64,000 nucleotides of DNA, taken from Bacteroides rodentium JCM 16496. GTDB taxonomy: Bacteria > Bacteroidota > Bacteroidia > Bacteroidales > Bacteroidaceae. The stretch spans positions 1 through 64,000 of the forward strand of contig NZ_BAKJ01000021.1 in assembly GCF_000614125.1 (NCBI RefSeq), written 5' to 3'. Under the pieces are notes generated by a model. It saw only the letters and a program-made list of their open reading frames with translations. It was not told the DNA's origin and searched no databases. Both the position numbers and the translations under genes were made by a program. This document shows positions 19,983-29,348 of this stretch, in pieces (position 1 is the stretch's first letter; each line of letters begins with the position of its first letter).

Positions 19983-21056
19983 ATTGTCCAGTGTTACCGG
20001 CAGTCCGGTGCGTAGTTGCAGGGTTCCCGAAGTGATTACGGTGTCGCCTGCCTGCAAGCCTTTCACTACTTGTACTTCCGCTTCGGTGCGGATTCCCGTG
20101 ATGATTTCCGTCGGCTGGGCTTTCCCCGACTTATAGAGGAATATCTTGTCTTTTCCCATTTCCGGCACAATGGCTTCGGACGGTACAGCAAGGGCGTCTT
20201 GAATTTCGTCCTTGTTCAGCTTGATGTTGGCATAGCGGCCCGGAAGCACGGCTCCGTTGGCATTGGGATAAAGTGCACGGATTGTCAAGGTATGGGTCGT
20301 AGGGTCTATCTTCGATTCGCGTGCATAAACCGTGGCGTGGAAGGTGTTTAGCTTTCCTTCGAGAGTGAAGTCCAGTCCGGCGCCGGTCTTTACGTCATTG
20401 GCATACCGCTCGGGTACGGCAAATTCCACCTTCAACGGTGAAATCTTGGTGAGTTTGGCTACAATGGTGGTAGGGGAAGCGTAGGTACCCACACTGACTT
20501 GGCGCAGACCGATGACACCGTCGAAAGGGGCACGCAGCTCGGTTTGTGCGATGTTCGATTCTATCAGGTCAATGTCGGCATTCAGGGTGGCGAGTTCGGT
20601 CTTTACTTGCTCGTAGGCTTCCTTACTGACCGCATCCCTTTCCAGCAGGGCGTTTTGGCGAAACACGCGGTCTTCTGCCAACTTTAATTGTGAGACGAGG
20701 CGTTGCAATTGTGCTTGCAGCGGCCGGTCATTGACTTTGGCAAGTAATTGTCCTTTCTTGACGAAGCTGCCTTCTTCAAAATTTATCTCTATGATTTTGC
20801 CGGATGTCTCGAAAGAAAGGTCCACTTCCTCATCCGGTAGCAGGCTGCCGCTGATTTGTATTTCATCCTTCAGTAGTTGCGGTTTGATTATTTTTGCGTT
20901 TACGTTTAGAATTTTCTTACCGCCACGTTGACCGGTCATCACCTTGTCTGCAGCGGCTAATTCTTCATTCTCTTTAGGTAATTGGGAGTAGATTCCTCCT
21001 CCAATCAGTCCGGCACCAATCACGATAATGATGCCCCATTTAACTCTCTTATTCAT
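19974..21056 (-). CDS. RND efflux periplasmic adaptor (membrane fusion protein)
   Basis: Links the inner-membrane pump to the TolC channel. MNKRVKWGIIIVIGAGLIGGGIY is an N-terminal membrane anchor or signal. Residues about 60-110 and 170-200 are the split barrel-sandwich (lipoyl-like) halves: VDLSFETSGKIIEINFEEGSFVKKGQLLAKV and TELRAPFDGVIGLRQVSVGTYAS, flanking an alpha-helical hairpin rich in Gln, Leu and Glu. A beta-barrel domain (VEFAVPERYANDV) and the C-terminal membrane-proximal domain follow. It has 360 residues. It is the first gene of the adaptor, pump, TolC operon, but the spacer to the pump is filled by an AT-rich repeat. Confidence 0.93.
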   Translation of the reverse strand: MNKRVKWGIIIVIGAGLIGGGIYSQLPKENEELAAADKVMTGQRGGKKILNVNAKIIKPQLLKDEIQISGSLLPDEEVDLSFETSGKIIEINFEEGSFVKKGQLLAKVNDRPLQAQLQRLVSQLKLAEDRVFRQNALLERDAVSKEAYEQVKTELATLNADIDLIESNIAQTELRAPFDGVIGLRQVSVGTYASPTTIVAKLTKISPLKVEFAVPERYANDVKTGAGLDFTLEGKLNTFHATVYARESKIDPTTHTLTIRALYPNANGAVLPGRYANIKLNKDEIQDALAVPSEAIVPEMGKDKIFLYKSGKAQPTEIITGIRTEAEVQVVKGLQAGDTVITSGTLQLRTGLPVTLDNIN

Positions 21057-21177
21057 GTTGTTGTATTAGTAGTAATAAAATCAGCCTTAAATTAGACAGC
21101 AGGAAAGAGGAAAGGTTTAAAATATAAAGAGTTAAAAAGTGTAAGAATATGAGCTCGAAAGATGACAAAATGACAAA

Positions 21178-22110
21178 TCAGTAAGCAGCCCGGTATTTTC
21201 CCTCCTCCTTGTCTTCCAGCATGTTCAGGTAAGAAGCGTATCGTGACTCGCTGATATAGTGCTTCTCGACAGCCTCGCGCACGGCGCATCCGGGTTCGTG
21301 CCGGTGGGTGCAGTTGCCATAGCGGCAATCGGCGGATACTTTGAATATTTCCGGAAAGTAGTGTCCTATCTCTTCCTCTTCCATATCGAAGGTGCCGAAG
21401 CCTTTGATGCCCGGGGTGTCGATGATATATCCGTCACCGGGAACCGGGAACATTTCCGAGAAGGTGGTGGTGTGCATACCTTTATTATGATAGGTGGATA
21501 TCTCTCCGGTCTTAATCTCTATATCGGGCAGTATTGCCTTGATAAGTGTCGATTTCCCCACTCCGGAATGTCCGGAAAAGAGGGTTATCCGTCCTTTGAG
21601 TTCTTCCTCGATAGTGTCGATGCCTTCCCCTTTCTTGGCAGAAACTTTGAAACAAGGATAGCCGATGGTGGTATAAAGGTTGATGAGACTGTCCAGATAG
21701 TGCAGTTCCTCTTCATCGTAGGCATCCGCTTTGTTGAATATGATTTTGACGGGAACACGGTATGCTTCGGCAGAGGCAAGGAAGCGGTCGATGAATGTGG
21801 TGGAGGTTTCGGGATAGTTCACCGTCACTATGAGCATGCACTGGTCGAGGTTGGCGGCAAGGATGTGCGATTGCTTGGAAAGGTTGGAGGCACGGCGGAT
21901 GATGTAATTCTTCCGGTCCTCTATCTCGCTGATAAAGGCCGTACCTTCCTGGTTCAGTATGATATTCACATAATCTCCTACAGCCACGGGATTGGTGCTT
22001 CGTATGCCTTTCAGCCGGAAGTTCCCTTTGATTTTGCATTCAATTTCCTTTCCGTCGTCAGTCCGTACCAAGTACCAGCTTCCGGTGTTTTTTATAACGA
22101 GTCCCCTCAA
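21178..22110 (-). CDS. rsgA: Ribosome small-subunit biogenesis GTPase RsgA
   Basis: Circularly permuted GTPase that checks the decoding site during 30S maturation. The order is OB-fold ([33 protein letters not shown]), then G4 FNKADAY, G1 [15 protein letters not shown]3 DTPG, then a C-terminal zinc site C-x4-C-x-H-x5-C ([14 protein letters not shown]). An open frame runs further upstream, but that portion ([15 protein letters not shown]) is simply translated AT-rich repeat. I place the start at a TTG codon at 22110 (reading [10 protein letters not shown]), giving 310 residues as expected. It is probably translated from the same region as frr and pyrH. Confidence 0.92.
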   Translation of the reverse strand: MRGLVIKNTGSWYLVRTDDGKEIECKIKGNFRLKGIRSTNPVAVGDYVNIILNQEGTAFISEIEDRKNYIIRRASNLSKQSHILAANLDQCMLIVTVNYPETSTTFIDRFLASAEAYRVPVKIIFNKADAYDEEELHYLDSLINLYTTIGYPCFKVSAKKGEGIDTIEEELKGRITLFSGHSGVGKSTLIKAILPDIEIKTGEISTYHNKGMHTTTFSEMFPVPGDGYIIDTPGIKGFGTFDMEEEEIGHYFPEIFKVSADCRYGNCTHRHEPGCAVREAVEKHYISESRYASYLNMLEDKEEGKYRAAY

Positions 22111-22114
22111 AATA

Positions 22115-22225
22115 TTTGATAATTGATAATTGACAATTGACAATTGATAATTGACAGTTGGAAGATGGAGTATGCCACCATTCCGCAGGTAATTGTCAAT
22201 TGTCAATCGTCAATTGTCAATTGAA
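22115..22225. repeat. AT-rich inverted repeat between frr and rsgA
   Basis: The left arm is reiterated TGATAATTGACAATTGACA and the right arm TAATTGTCAATTGTCAATC, with a central segment containing GGAAGATGGAGTATGCCACC. The right arm shares 35 identical bases with the repeat at 19870-19982. It sits immediately after the frr stop. Confidence 0.75.
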
Positions 22226-22226
22226 A

Positions 22227-22787
22227 TTAAACGGTCATGATTTCTTTATCCTTTGCAGCCAGCATGTCGTCAATCCGCTTGATGAACTTGTCATGAATCT
22301 TCTGCAGCTTTTCTTCACCGCCTTTCTGGGCGTCTTCTGCCAGTCCGTCCTTTACGGATTTCTTCAAGGCGTCGATGGCATCACGGCGCGCATTACGTAC
22401 ACTTACCTTGGCGGTTTCTCCTTCTCCCTTGCACTGTTTGGCAAGCTGCTTACGGCGTTCTTCTGTCAGCGGCGGGATGCCGATGCGGATGATTTCACCG
22501 TTGTTTTCGGGCATGATGCCGAGGCTGGAGTCGATGATGGCCTTTTCGATGACGCGGAACATGCTCTTGTCCCATGGCTTGATGGCAATGCTGCGTGCGT
22601 CCGGAGTGGTTACGGCTGCCACGTTGTTGATAGGAACCATACTTCCGTAAGAATCCACACGGATACCATCCAGCAAACGGATATCGGCTTTTCCGGCGCG
22701 GATATGAGCCAATGCCTCGTCCAGATACATGATGGCCATGTCCATACTTTCTTGCGCTTCGTCTAAGATGTCTTTTACGTCTCTCAT
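22227..22787 (-). CDS. frr: Ribosome recycling factor
   Basis: Releases ribosomes from mRNA after termination, with EF-G. It has 186 residues from the ATG at 22787 (MRDVKDILDEAQESMDMAIMYL); an upstream in-frame ATG would add 14 unlikely residues. Family motifs are RAGKADIRLLDGIRVDSYG near residue 28, PINNVAAVTTPDARSIAIKPWD and IRIGIPPLTEERRKQLAKQ. It follows pyrH in the same direction, the usual pyrH-frr order. Confidence 0.97.
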   Translation of the reverse strand: MRDVKDILDEAQESMDMAIMYLDEALAHIRAGKADIRLLDGIRVDSYGSMVPINNVAAVTTPDARSIAIKPWDKSMFRVIEKAIIDSSLGIMPENNGEIIRIGIPPLTEERRKQLAKQCKGEGETAKVSVRNARRDAIDALKKSVKDGLAEDAQKGGEEKLQKIHDKFIKRIDDMLAAKDKEIMTV

Positions 22788-22826
22788 ATTATTTTCGTTT
22801 TGGAATAGCTTTGATTTGAAACTTTG

Positions 22827-22834
22827 CAAATATA
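22827..22834 (-). promoter_or_regulatory. Candidate -7 box for frr
   Basis: On the minus strand TATATTTG fits TAnnTTTG, 39 bp upstream of the frr start and within the pyrH-frr gap. No clear -33 box. Confidence 0.35.
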
Positions 22835-22900
22835 ATTATTAAATTGAAAATTGAGAATCAAGAATTGAATAACATTTATTTTTTATTCTCCATTTTCCAT

Positions 22901-23611
22901 TCAATTGTGCACCAGTGTACCGATTTCTTCTCCTTGCATCACTTTTTTCAGATTACCCACCGTGTCCATGTCAAAAACGATGATGGGCAGATTGTTCTCC
23001 TTGCACATGCAGGTGGCGGTGAGGTCCATTACCTTCAAGCCGCGCTTCAACACTTCGTCGTAGGTGATGTCGTGGAACTTCGTGGCTGTCGGGTCTTTCT
23101 CCGGGTCGGCGGTATAGATGCCGTCCACACGGGTACCTTTCAGCATGACGTCTGCCTCAATCTCGATGCCGCGCAGGCTGGAGCCTGTATCGGTGGTGAA
23201 GAACGGATTGCCGGTACCGGCGGACATGATGACTACTTCGCCGGCTTCCATGCACTCGATGGCACGCCATTTATTGTAGAATTCACCGATGGGTTCCATG
23301 CGCACGGCGGTCAGTACGCGGGCTTTTACACCGGCAGCCACCAGGGCGGAACTAAGGGCAAGGCTGTTGATGACGGTTGCCAGCATGCCCATTTGGTCGC
23401 CTTTCACACGGTCGAATCCCTTGTTGGCACCGCTCAATCCGCGGAAAATGTTTCCACCGCCTATCACGATACCTATCTGTACTCCCAATCCATGTATTTC
23501 CTTGATTTGAGCTGCGTACTCGGCAAGGCGTTTCTCGTCGATGCCGTATTGCTTTTCGCCCATCAGGCTCTCGCCGCTGAGCTTCAATAAGATTCTTTTG
23601 TAGGTTGCCAT
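22901..23611 (-). CDS. pyrH: UMP kinase
   Basis: Phosphorylates UMP to UDP with ATP in pyrimidine nucleotide synthesis. The 236 residues have the amino-acid-kinase fold: [15 protein letters not shown] at the N-terminus, [12 protein letters not shown] near residue 50, [15 protein letters not shown] and [23 protein letters not shown], all typical of bacterial PyrH. It lies upstream of frr with a roughly 110-bp gap that holds short AT-rich repeats. Confidence 0.97.
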   Translation of the reverse strand: MATYKRILLKLSGESLMGEKQYGIDEKRLAEYAAQIKEIHGLGVQIGIVIGGGNIFRGLSGANKGFDRVKGDQMGMLATVINSLALSSALVAAGVKARVLTAVRMEPIGEFYNKWRAIECMEAGEVVIMSAGTGNPFFTTDTGSSLRGIEIEADVMLKGTRVDGIYTADPEKDPTATKFHDITYDEVLKRGLKVMDLTATCMCKENNLPIIVFDMDTVGNLKKVMQGEEIGTLVHN

Positions 23612-23642
23612 AATATATCGTTTGAATATTTTTCTGTTAGGG

Positions 23643-23650
23643 CAAAGATA
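23643..23650 (-). promoter_or_regulatory. Candidate -7 box for pyrH
   Basis: TATCTTTG on the minus strand, 32 bp upstream of the pyrH start codon, matches TAnnTTTG exactly. The -33 box is weak. Confidence 0.5.
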
Positions 23651-23708
23651 TGAAACCGCAGGCAGAAAGAAAAGGACTTCTTTGTTTTTTTTCTTTCCGT
23701 AAGGTTGT

Positions 23709-23793
23709 TATAGTAGAACAGAAATGATTTGCAAAAAATACGGAGTAACTTAATTCTCCTCTTTTCTTCGCAAGTCATTTCTGTTTGACTATA
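23709..23793. repeat. Palindromic intergenic repeat, family 2, copy 2
   Basis: An 85-bp imperfect palindrome with ends TATAGTAGAACAGAAATGA and TCATTTCTGTTTGACTATA. It shares ends, the TTTGC(G)AAAAAATACG segment and the GGAGTAA loop motif with 7460-7552. Confidence 0.75.
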
Positions 23794-23938
23794 AATCCCA
23801 CGGCAGGGTGGCTTGCCCCATGTGCAGATGCCACATGGCGGGACTCTCTTTCTGATGGATTTGTGTGGCATACACCTTGCTTCTTTCCAGCAAAGGCCTT
23901 GCCTCTATCTTGCTGGTTGCCTTTTCTTGCTATCAGTT

Positions 23939-24014
23939 CACTCTCGTGGTTCGGTCGACTCACTAAAGTGAGCTGCCCGGACCACTAGGGTGAACAAGAC
24001 AGACCACCGACGTG
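23939..24014. repeat. Tandem array, four units of CAC-N4-GTG at exact 22-bp period
   Basis: CAC-N4-GTG occurs at 23939, 23961, 23983 and 24005, always 22 bp apart, with N4 = TCTC, TAAA, TAGG and CGAC. The flanking base pattern is YCAC....GTGR. The 10 bp between units are different each time. It lies in the 508-bp gene-free region 23612-24119 between pyrH and the EamA gene. Apart from this array, the palindrome at 23709 and the pyrH -7 box, I see nothing else there. Confidence 0.8.
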
Positions 24015-24119
24015 AGCCGCTGTGAAACCTATGGACGGTGCAAAAGGAAGATAGGGGAGCGACCTTTGAAAGAAGGGCATCCGAATGGAAAGAAGCAGCT
24101 CTCTTTCCTCTCTTTCCCC

Positions 24120-25056
24120 TTATAGGGATTTTCTGCCTCTACGGGTAAGTCTTGGAAAAAGTTTTCTGAAACGAACCAAGTGGCTCGTGATGTTTCCCCC
24201 TGCAATGACGAGCGTTACGGCAACGATAATCATCACCAGCTATGCTGTCCCTGACCGTCAAACTCTCTCCAAAGACGGTGATTCCGAAGATGATGGCCGT
24301 TACCGGCTCCAATGCGCCGAGAATGGCGGTGGGGGTAGAACCGATGTATTGGATGGCACTGGTGGTGCAGAGAAAGGAGATGGCGGTGGGAAATACGGCA
24401 AGGGCTATCAGGTTGCCCCACAGATACCATTGTGTGGGAGTATGCAGTTCGCCTGTCCACAGCAGTCGCCCGGCAAAAAGCGACAGACCGAATAGCAACA
24501 CGTAGAACGTTATCTTGAGCGTGGGCATATCTTTCAGCCGTGTCTGGTTCACTCCCACGATGTAGAGGGCATATACCAAGGCGGAGAGGAACACGAAAAC
24601 AGTGCCCGTCAGGCTCAGTGTGGCACCGTCACCGCCCTTATAGAGCAGCCCGATGCCTGCCAGGGCGGTTGCCATGCAGAACGTGGTTTGCCTTGAAATC
24701 CGTTCCTTGAAAGCGAATGCCATGATGAGTGCCACCATGATGGGATAGACAAAGAGGATGGTGGAGGCGATGCCCGCAGCCATATAGTTGTAGCTCAGGA
24801 ACAGGGTCAGTGAAGAGAGCGAGAGCAGGATGCCCATTGCGACGAGCAGAGGCACGTCATGTCTCTCTATCCGGAAACTCCGTCCCCTGGCCTTTATCAT
24901 GATACCCAGCAACGGGATGGCGAAGAGGTATCTGAAAAAGAGCACCGAGTCCGGGTCCATGCCGGTCTTGTACAACGGAAGGGCAAATAGCGGGTTCATG
25001 CCGTAGGTGGCTGCGGCGATGGCCCCCAAAATATATCCTTTGGCTTTTGCGTTCAT
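24120..25056 (-). CDS. EamA/DMT-family transporter (apparent frameshift near the C-terminus)
   Basis: A ten-helix inner-membrane transporter of the drug/metabolite superfamily; substrate unknown (amino acids or metabolites in relatives). Two EamA repeats are visible: AKGYILGAIAAATYGMNPLFALPLY and TGTVFVFLSALVYALYIVGVNQTRL, each ending with a hydrophobic helix such as STILFVYPIMVALIMAFAF. At about 24240 the frame moves: after GESLTVRDSI the reading DDYRCRNARHC is nonsense, whereas the neighbouring frame gives LVMIIVAVTLVIAGGNI, a proper tenth helix, up to a stop at 24120. This needs a two-base loss or one-base gain, so it differs from the single-base losses seen elsewhere. Confidence 0.85.
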
Positions 25057-25144
25057 ATATTTATCTGTAAATTAGCGCGCAAAGGTAGATATTTACTTTG
25101 ATTTCCTCCCTCTTTTCCGTATGAAAACTGCATGGAGCCTGTAT

Positions 25145-27702
25145 TTATGCCTTCAGTGTGTAGTCGCCGGCTTCTTCCGTCACTGCTTTCTGCAACTCTT
25201 CGAGCGTCTTTTCCCCGTCCGAAAACTCTACGGTGGCTACCGGAGGGTCTAGGGTCACGGTGGCGTGTATGCCTTCCATGCTGTTCAATGCTTTCTCTAC
25301 ATGCATGCGGCAATGGTTGCACATCATGCCTTCTACCTTGAATTCTTTCTTCATGATTGTTTCTGTCAATGGTTCAACTTCTTTGTTCCCTTCTCCCTCT
25401 TCATGAACTGTTTTAGGGATGCTTTCTTCTTCCCGATGTATCTTCTTGCGCTTCAGCAGCAGGCTGTTGCCCACCACACTGACACTGCTGAATGCCATGG
25501 CCGCACCGGCTATCATCGGGTTCAGCAGGAAGCCGTTGACGGGATAGAGTATGCCGGCCGCAATGGGTACACCTATTATATTATATATAAATGCCCAGAA
25601 AAGATTCTGCCGGATGGTGCGGACGGTGAGGCGCGACAGGCGGAGGGCTTCCGGTATCTTGGTCAGGTCGGAGGAGATGATGGTCATCTTGGCTACATCC
25701 ATGGCTATGTCGCTTCCTCCACCCATGGCGATGCTCAGGTCGGCTTGGGCAAGGGCGGCGCTGTCGTTGATGCCGTCGCCCACCATGGCAACCTTCCGGC
25801 CTTCGGCCTGCAACCGGCTGACGAAGGTGGCCTTGTCTTGCGGCAATACACCGGCCTGGTAGTGGGCGATGCCTGCCTTGCGGGCAATCTCACGGGCGGT
25901 GGCCTCATTGTCTCCGGTCAGCATGTGGACTTCAATGCCGGCGGCACGCAGCTCGCTGACGGCGCGGATGGAGGTTTCCTTTATCCGGTCTGTGATTCCG
26001 GCCATTGCCAGCACGTTTTCTTCATCGGCAAACCAGATGACGGTCTGTGCCTCTGATGTCAGCCGGGCTGCCTCTTCCTGCAGGGAGGGGGAGATGGCGA
26101 TATGGTTCTCTTCCAGCAGTTTCCGGTTCCCGGCGAGGTAGGTCCGGCCTTGTGCACGTCCTTTCACGCCTTTTCCGGTGATGCTTTCAAAGTCTTGAAT
26201 GTCTATGGAGCCGACTCCTTGAGGTGGTTCACCACGGCTTCTGCCAACGGATGTTCCGAGAGCTTCTCCAGACTATGGAAAATGTCCGGCAGCGCATTGC
26301 CTGCGGTGGCGTCAGTACCGGGCGTCATTGCCTGCGTATTCCATATCAGCTTGCTGACTACCGGTTTTCCTTCGGTCACCGTTCCGGTCTTGTCGAGTAC
26401 CACGGTGTCTATTTTCTTGGCAATCTCCAGGCTTTCGGCATCTTTTATCAGGATGCCCCTTTCGGCTCCCTTGCCGATGCCTACCATGATGGCAGTAGGA
26501 GTAGCCAATCCCAGTGCACACGGGCAGGCGATGATGACCACTGTGACAAATGCCAGCAATCCGTGGGTGAATCCGCCAGTTCCGTCCAGCAGCATCCATG
26601 CGATGAAGGCAAGCACTGCGATGCTTATAATGGTAGGTACGAATATCCCGGCTATCTTGTCCACCAGCTGCTGCACCGGTGCCTTGCTTCCTTGCGCGTC
26701 CTGCACCATGTGTATAATCTTCGCCAGCAGAGTATCCGTGCCTACCTTCTCTGCCCGGAAGCGGAAACTTCCCTTCTGGTTGATGGTACCTGCAAAGACC
26801 TTGTCATCTTTCTGCTTGGATACAGCTACCGGTTCGCCGCTCAGCATGCTTTCGTCCACGTATGAGCTGCCTTCCGTCACGATGCCGTCCACGGCAATCC
26901 GCTCTCCGGGCTTCACCAGGACGATGTCTCCGGGGCGGATCTGCTCGATAGGAACAATGCGTTCAAATGAAGAATGAGGGATAGCGTGTCCTTCATCTAC
27001 GATGATGGTCACAGTCTTGGGTTGGAGTCCCATCAGTTTTTTGATGGCGGTTGAGGTATTTCCTTTCGCTTTTTCTTCCAGCAGGCGGCCCAGCAGGATA
27101 AAGGCTATGATGACGCTTGCCGCCTCGAAATAGACATGCGGATGGATGCCTCTGGACAGCCAGAAGTCAGGGAAAAGCATATTGAACAGACTGAACAGAT
27201 AGGCTGTACCGGTGCTGATTGCCACCAGTGTGTCCATATTGGCACTGCCATGCTGCAACTGTTTCCAGGCGCTGGTGAAGAATCCCCGCCCCAGCCAGAA
27301 GACGACGGGAGTGGACAGCGCCCACATGATGGGATTGGCGTAGGGCATATCCATGAAGAGCATGCCTATGATGACGACGGGCGCAGAGAGGATGATGGCC
27401 CAGGTCGTGCGGAATTTCAGTGCACTGAATTTCTTGTTGTGGGCCTCTTCCGCCTCTTCGAGCGTGTTGCCGTCCTGCTTTATCAACAAGTCATATCCGG
27501 CTGCCTGCACAGCCTGCTGCAAAGCTTCGGAAGAACAACTCGTGGGGTCATATTCCACGGTTGCCGTTGCCGAAGCATAGTTTACGACTGCTTTCTTGAC
27601 TCCGGATTGATGGTTCAGCGTCTTTTCTACCCGTGCGGAGCATGAGGCGCAACTCATTCCCAATACGGGAAATGTCTCTTGAACTATATTCTTTTCTGCC
27701 AT
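25145..27702 (-). CDS. copA: Copper-type P1B ATPase with heavy-metal-binding domains at both ends (apparent frameshift)
   Basis: ATP-driven metal exporter, most likely Cu(I). The N-terminal HMA domain has GMSCASCSARVEKTL. Transmembrane Cys-Pro-Cys is in IACPCALGLATP, the phosphorylation site is VVLDKTGTVTEGKP, the TGE loop is MLSGEPVAVSK, and the hinge is MVGDGINDSAALAQADL. A second HMA domain is fused at the C-terminus (MKKEFKVEGMMCNHCRMHVEKALNS) after an acidic linker. The frame is interrupted at about 26207: HLKESAP then a stop, continuing IDIQDFESITGKGVKGRAQG, which one C (CCC read as CC) repairs. Repaired length is 852 residues. Confidence 0.93.
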
Positions 27703-27773
27703 AATGATTTTGTATCAATTATTACTCTTGTCCTGGGGGAAGGATTTCTTATTTTATATCAGTCATAGCGATA

Positions 27774-27781
27774 CAAAGATA
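27774..27781 (-). promoter_or_regulatory. Candidate -7 box for the copper ATPase gene
   Basis: On the minus strand TATCTTTG matches TAnnTTTG, 72 bp upstream of the start codon. No -33 element at standard spacing. Confidence 0.4.
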
Positions 27782-27810
27782 ATGCTTTTTCCCTTGAAAA
27801 TGTTCATTGC

Positions 27811-29202
27811 TTACCCCTCGCGCCAAGCAGGATTCTTCTTGTTGGAGAATGTCCGTCGGATAACTCCCCGGCTCAATCCCGTCTGCACCACTCCCCGCAT
27901 CAGCAGGTAAGTGAGGAAGGCAAGCCATAGGGCATGGTTTGCCAGGACGGGACGCAACCCATAATATAGGATAAAGAAGCTGACGGCTGCTGCTGCCATG
28001 GAGAGGAGCATTCCTCGCGTGGCGGTGGCGCCGATAAAGATGCCGTCCCAGATGAAGGCGGCTATCCCGGCAGCGGGCACGGCAAGCGCCCAGTAGAAAT
28101 AGGTGTCGGCAGCAGCTATCACTTCTTTGTCATCTGTCAATAGTCCGAGGAAGACATTGCCTCCCAGCGCATAAACCAATGTGAAAAGAACTGCCATCAC
28201 CGCTCCCCATCCGAAGAGGTGCCGGACGGTGTCTGTAAAGGCTTCCCGGTTGCGTGCGCCTATGTATCTGCCGCTTAAGGCTTCGCCAGCGTAGGCAAAG
28301 CCGTCCATTACATACGAGAATAAGGTGAAGAGCTGCATCAGCAGCGTGTTGACGGCCAGAATGATTTCGCCCTGCGAAGCTCCTGCCGAAGTGAAGAACA
28401 ACGTGACGGCCACCAGGCAAAGGGTACGCAGGAAAATATCCCTGTTCACTTGGAAGAACCGGAGCATAGCCCCTTTCTCCCAGATACCTGTTCCTTCTCC
28501 CCCTTTAATTTTTAATTTATAATTTTTAATTTCCCAGAATCTTTTCAGCCTGCTGTAGTTGTGCATCCAAAGGGCAATGCCCATAAGGAAGCCGGCATAC
28601 TGGGCAATCAACGTCCCCAAGGCTACTCCTTCTACTTTCATCCCACACAGATAAACCAGGCAGAGGCTGGCAATGATATTGACCACATTCTGTGTGATGG
28701 CTATATACATGGGGATACGCGAATTCTGCATGCCGATGAACCATCCCGTCAGTCCGTATAACCCCAGCATGGCAGGTGCACCCCAGATGCAGATATGGAA
28801 GTAGCGCGTTGCCATCTCTCTGACTTCATCCGTGGGATGGATGAGAAGGAAGGCTCCCTGCCTGATAGGCGTTTGCAGCAGGATGAGGCAGAATGCGACT
28901 GCCAGGCCTATGCCCACGGAACGCAGCAGCAGGCGGACTACCTCCGGTAAATCCCGCTTGCCGAATGCTTGCGAGGTCATTCCGCTGGTACCCATCCTCA
29001 GAAAGCCGAATATCCAGTAGATGATGTTGAACAGCATGCCACCCACGGCAATAGCACCTATGTAGGCGGGCGAACCCAGATGGCCGACAATGGCCACGTC
29101 AATCAGCCCGAGCAGCGGCACGGTGATGTTCGATACGATGGAGGGCAAGGCTATTTGCAGTATTTGCCTGTCTCTGGGCTTCTTTGATAACACTTGTTTC
29201 AT
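27811..29202 (-). CDS. MATE-family exporter (DinF-like)
   Basis: A twelve-helix cation-coupled multidrug or metabolite antiporter of 463 residues. It opens with RQILQIALPSIVSNITVPLLGLIDVAIVGHLG, diagnostic of DinF-like MATE proteins, and the second half repeats the pattern. Between helices 6 and 7 it carries WEIKNYKLKIKGGEGTG, which is the translation of a 25-bp AT-rich repeat present elsewhere in the window (28507-28531). The reading frame is kept, so the cytoplasmic loop is probably just longer. It lies downstream of no obvious partner; a divergent TPR gene starts 146 bp away. Confidence 0.9.
   Translation of the reverse strand: MKQVLSKKPRDRQILQIALPSIVSNITVPLLGLIDVAIVGHLGSPAYIGAIAVGGMLFNIIYWIFGFLRMGTSGMTSQAFGKRDLPEVVRLLLRSVGIGLAVAFCLILLQTPIRQGAFLLIHPTDEVREMATRYFHICIWGAPAMLGLYGLTGWFIGMQNSRIPMYIAITQNVVNIIASLCLVYLCGMKVEGVALGTLIAQYAGFLMGIALWMHNYSRLKRFWEIKNYKLKIKGGEGTGIWEKGAMLRFFQVNRDIFLRTLCLVAVTLFFTSAGASQGEIILAVNTLLMQLFTLFSYVMDGFAYAGEALSGRYIGARNREAFTDTVRHLFGWGAVMAVLFTLVYALGGNVFLGLLTDDKEVIAAADTYFYWALAVPAAGIAAFIWDGIFIGATATRGMLLSMAAAAVSFFILYYGLRPVLANHALWLAFLTYLLMRGVVQTGLSRGVIRRTFSNKKNPAWREG
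28507..28531. repeat. 25-bp AT-rich repeat inside the MATE gene
   Basis: The sequence starts AATTTTTAATTTATAA and continues TTTTTAATT on the plus strand. It is identical to 47808-47832 (inside aroA) and, inverted, to 45065-45089 (intergenic). Read on the minus strand it encodes IKNYKLKI in both genes. Confidence 0.85.
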
Positions 29203-29348
29203 AAGGTTGGCAAAGTTACACAGAAAAAGAGGAAGACAGTGAGAAAGATTAACTATATTTTGTAGATGTTTGCAGCGAAAGTGTGTAATTTTGTAGGTGT
29301 TTTTCTATGGAGATGATTTAGGCTGTCAAACTATTACATACTTAAGAA

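Noticed and set aside
22116..22206. N-terminal extension of RsgA
   Set aside because: The extra codons are the translated AT-rich repeat ([12 protein letters not shown]); the conserved protein begins at the TTG at 22110.
25265..26056. Open frame on the plus strand (263 codons)
   Set aside because: Antisense to the copper ATPase; translated composition is unlike real proteins.
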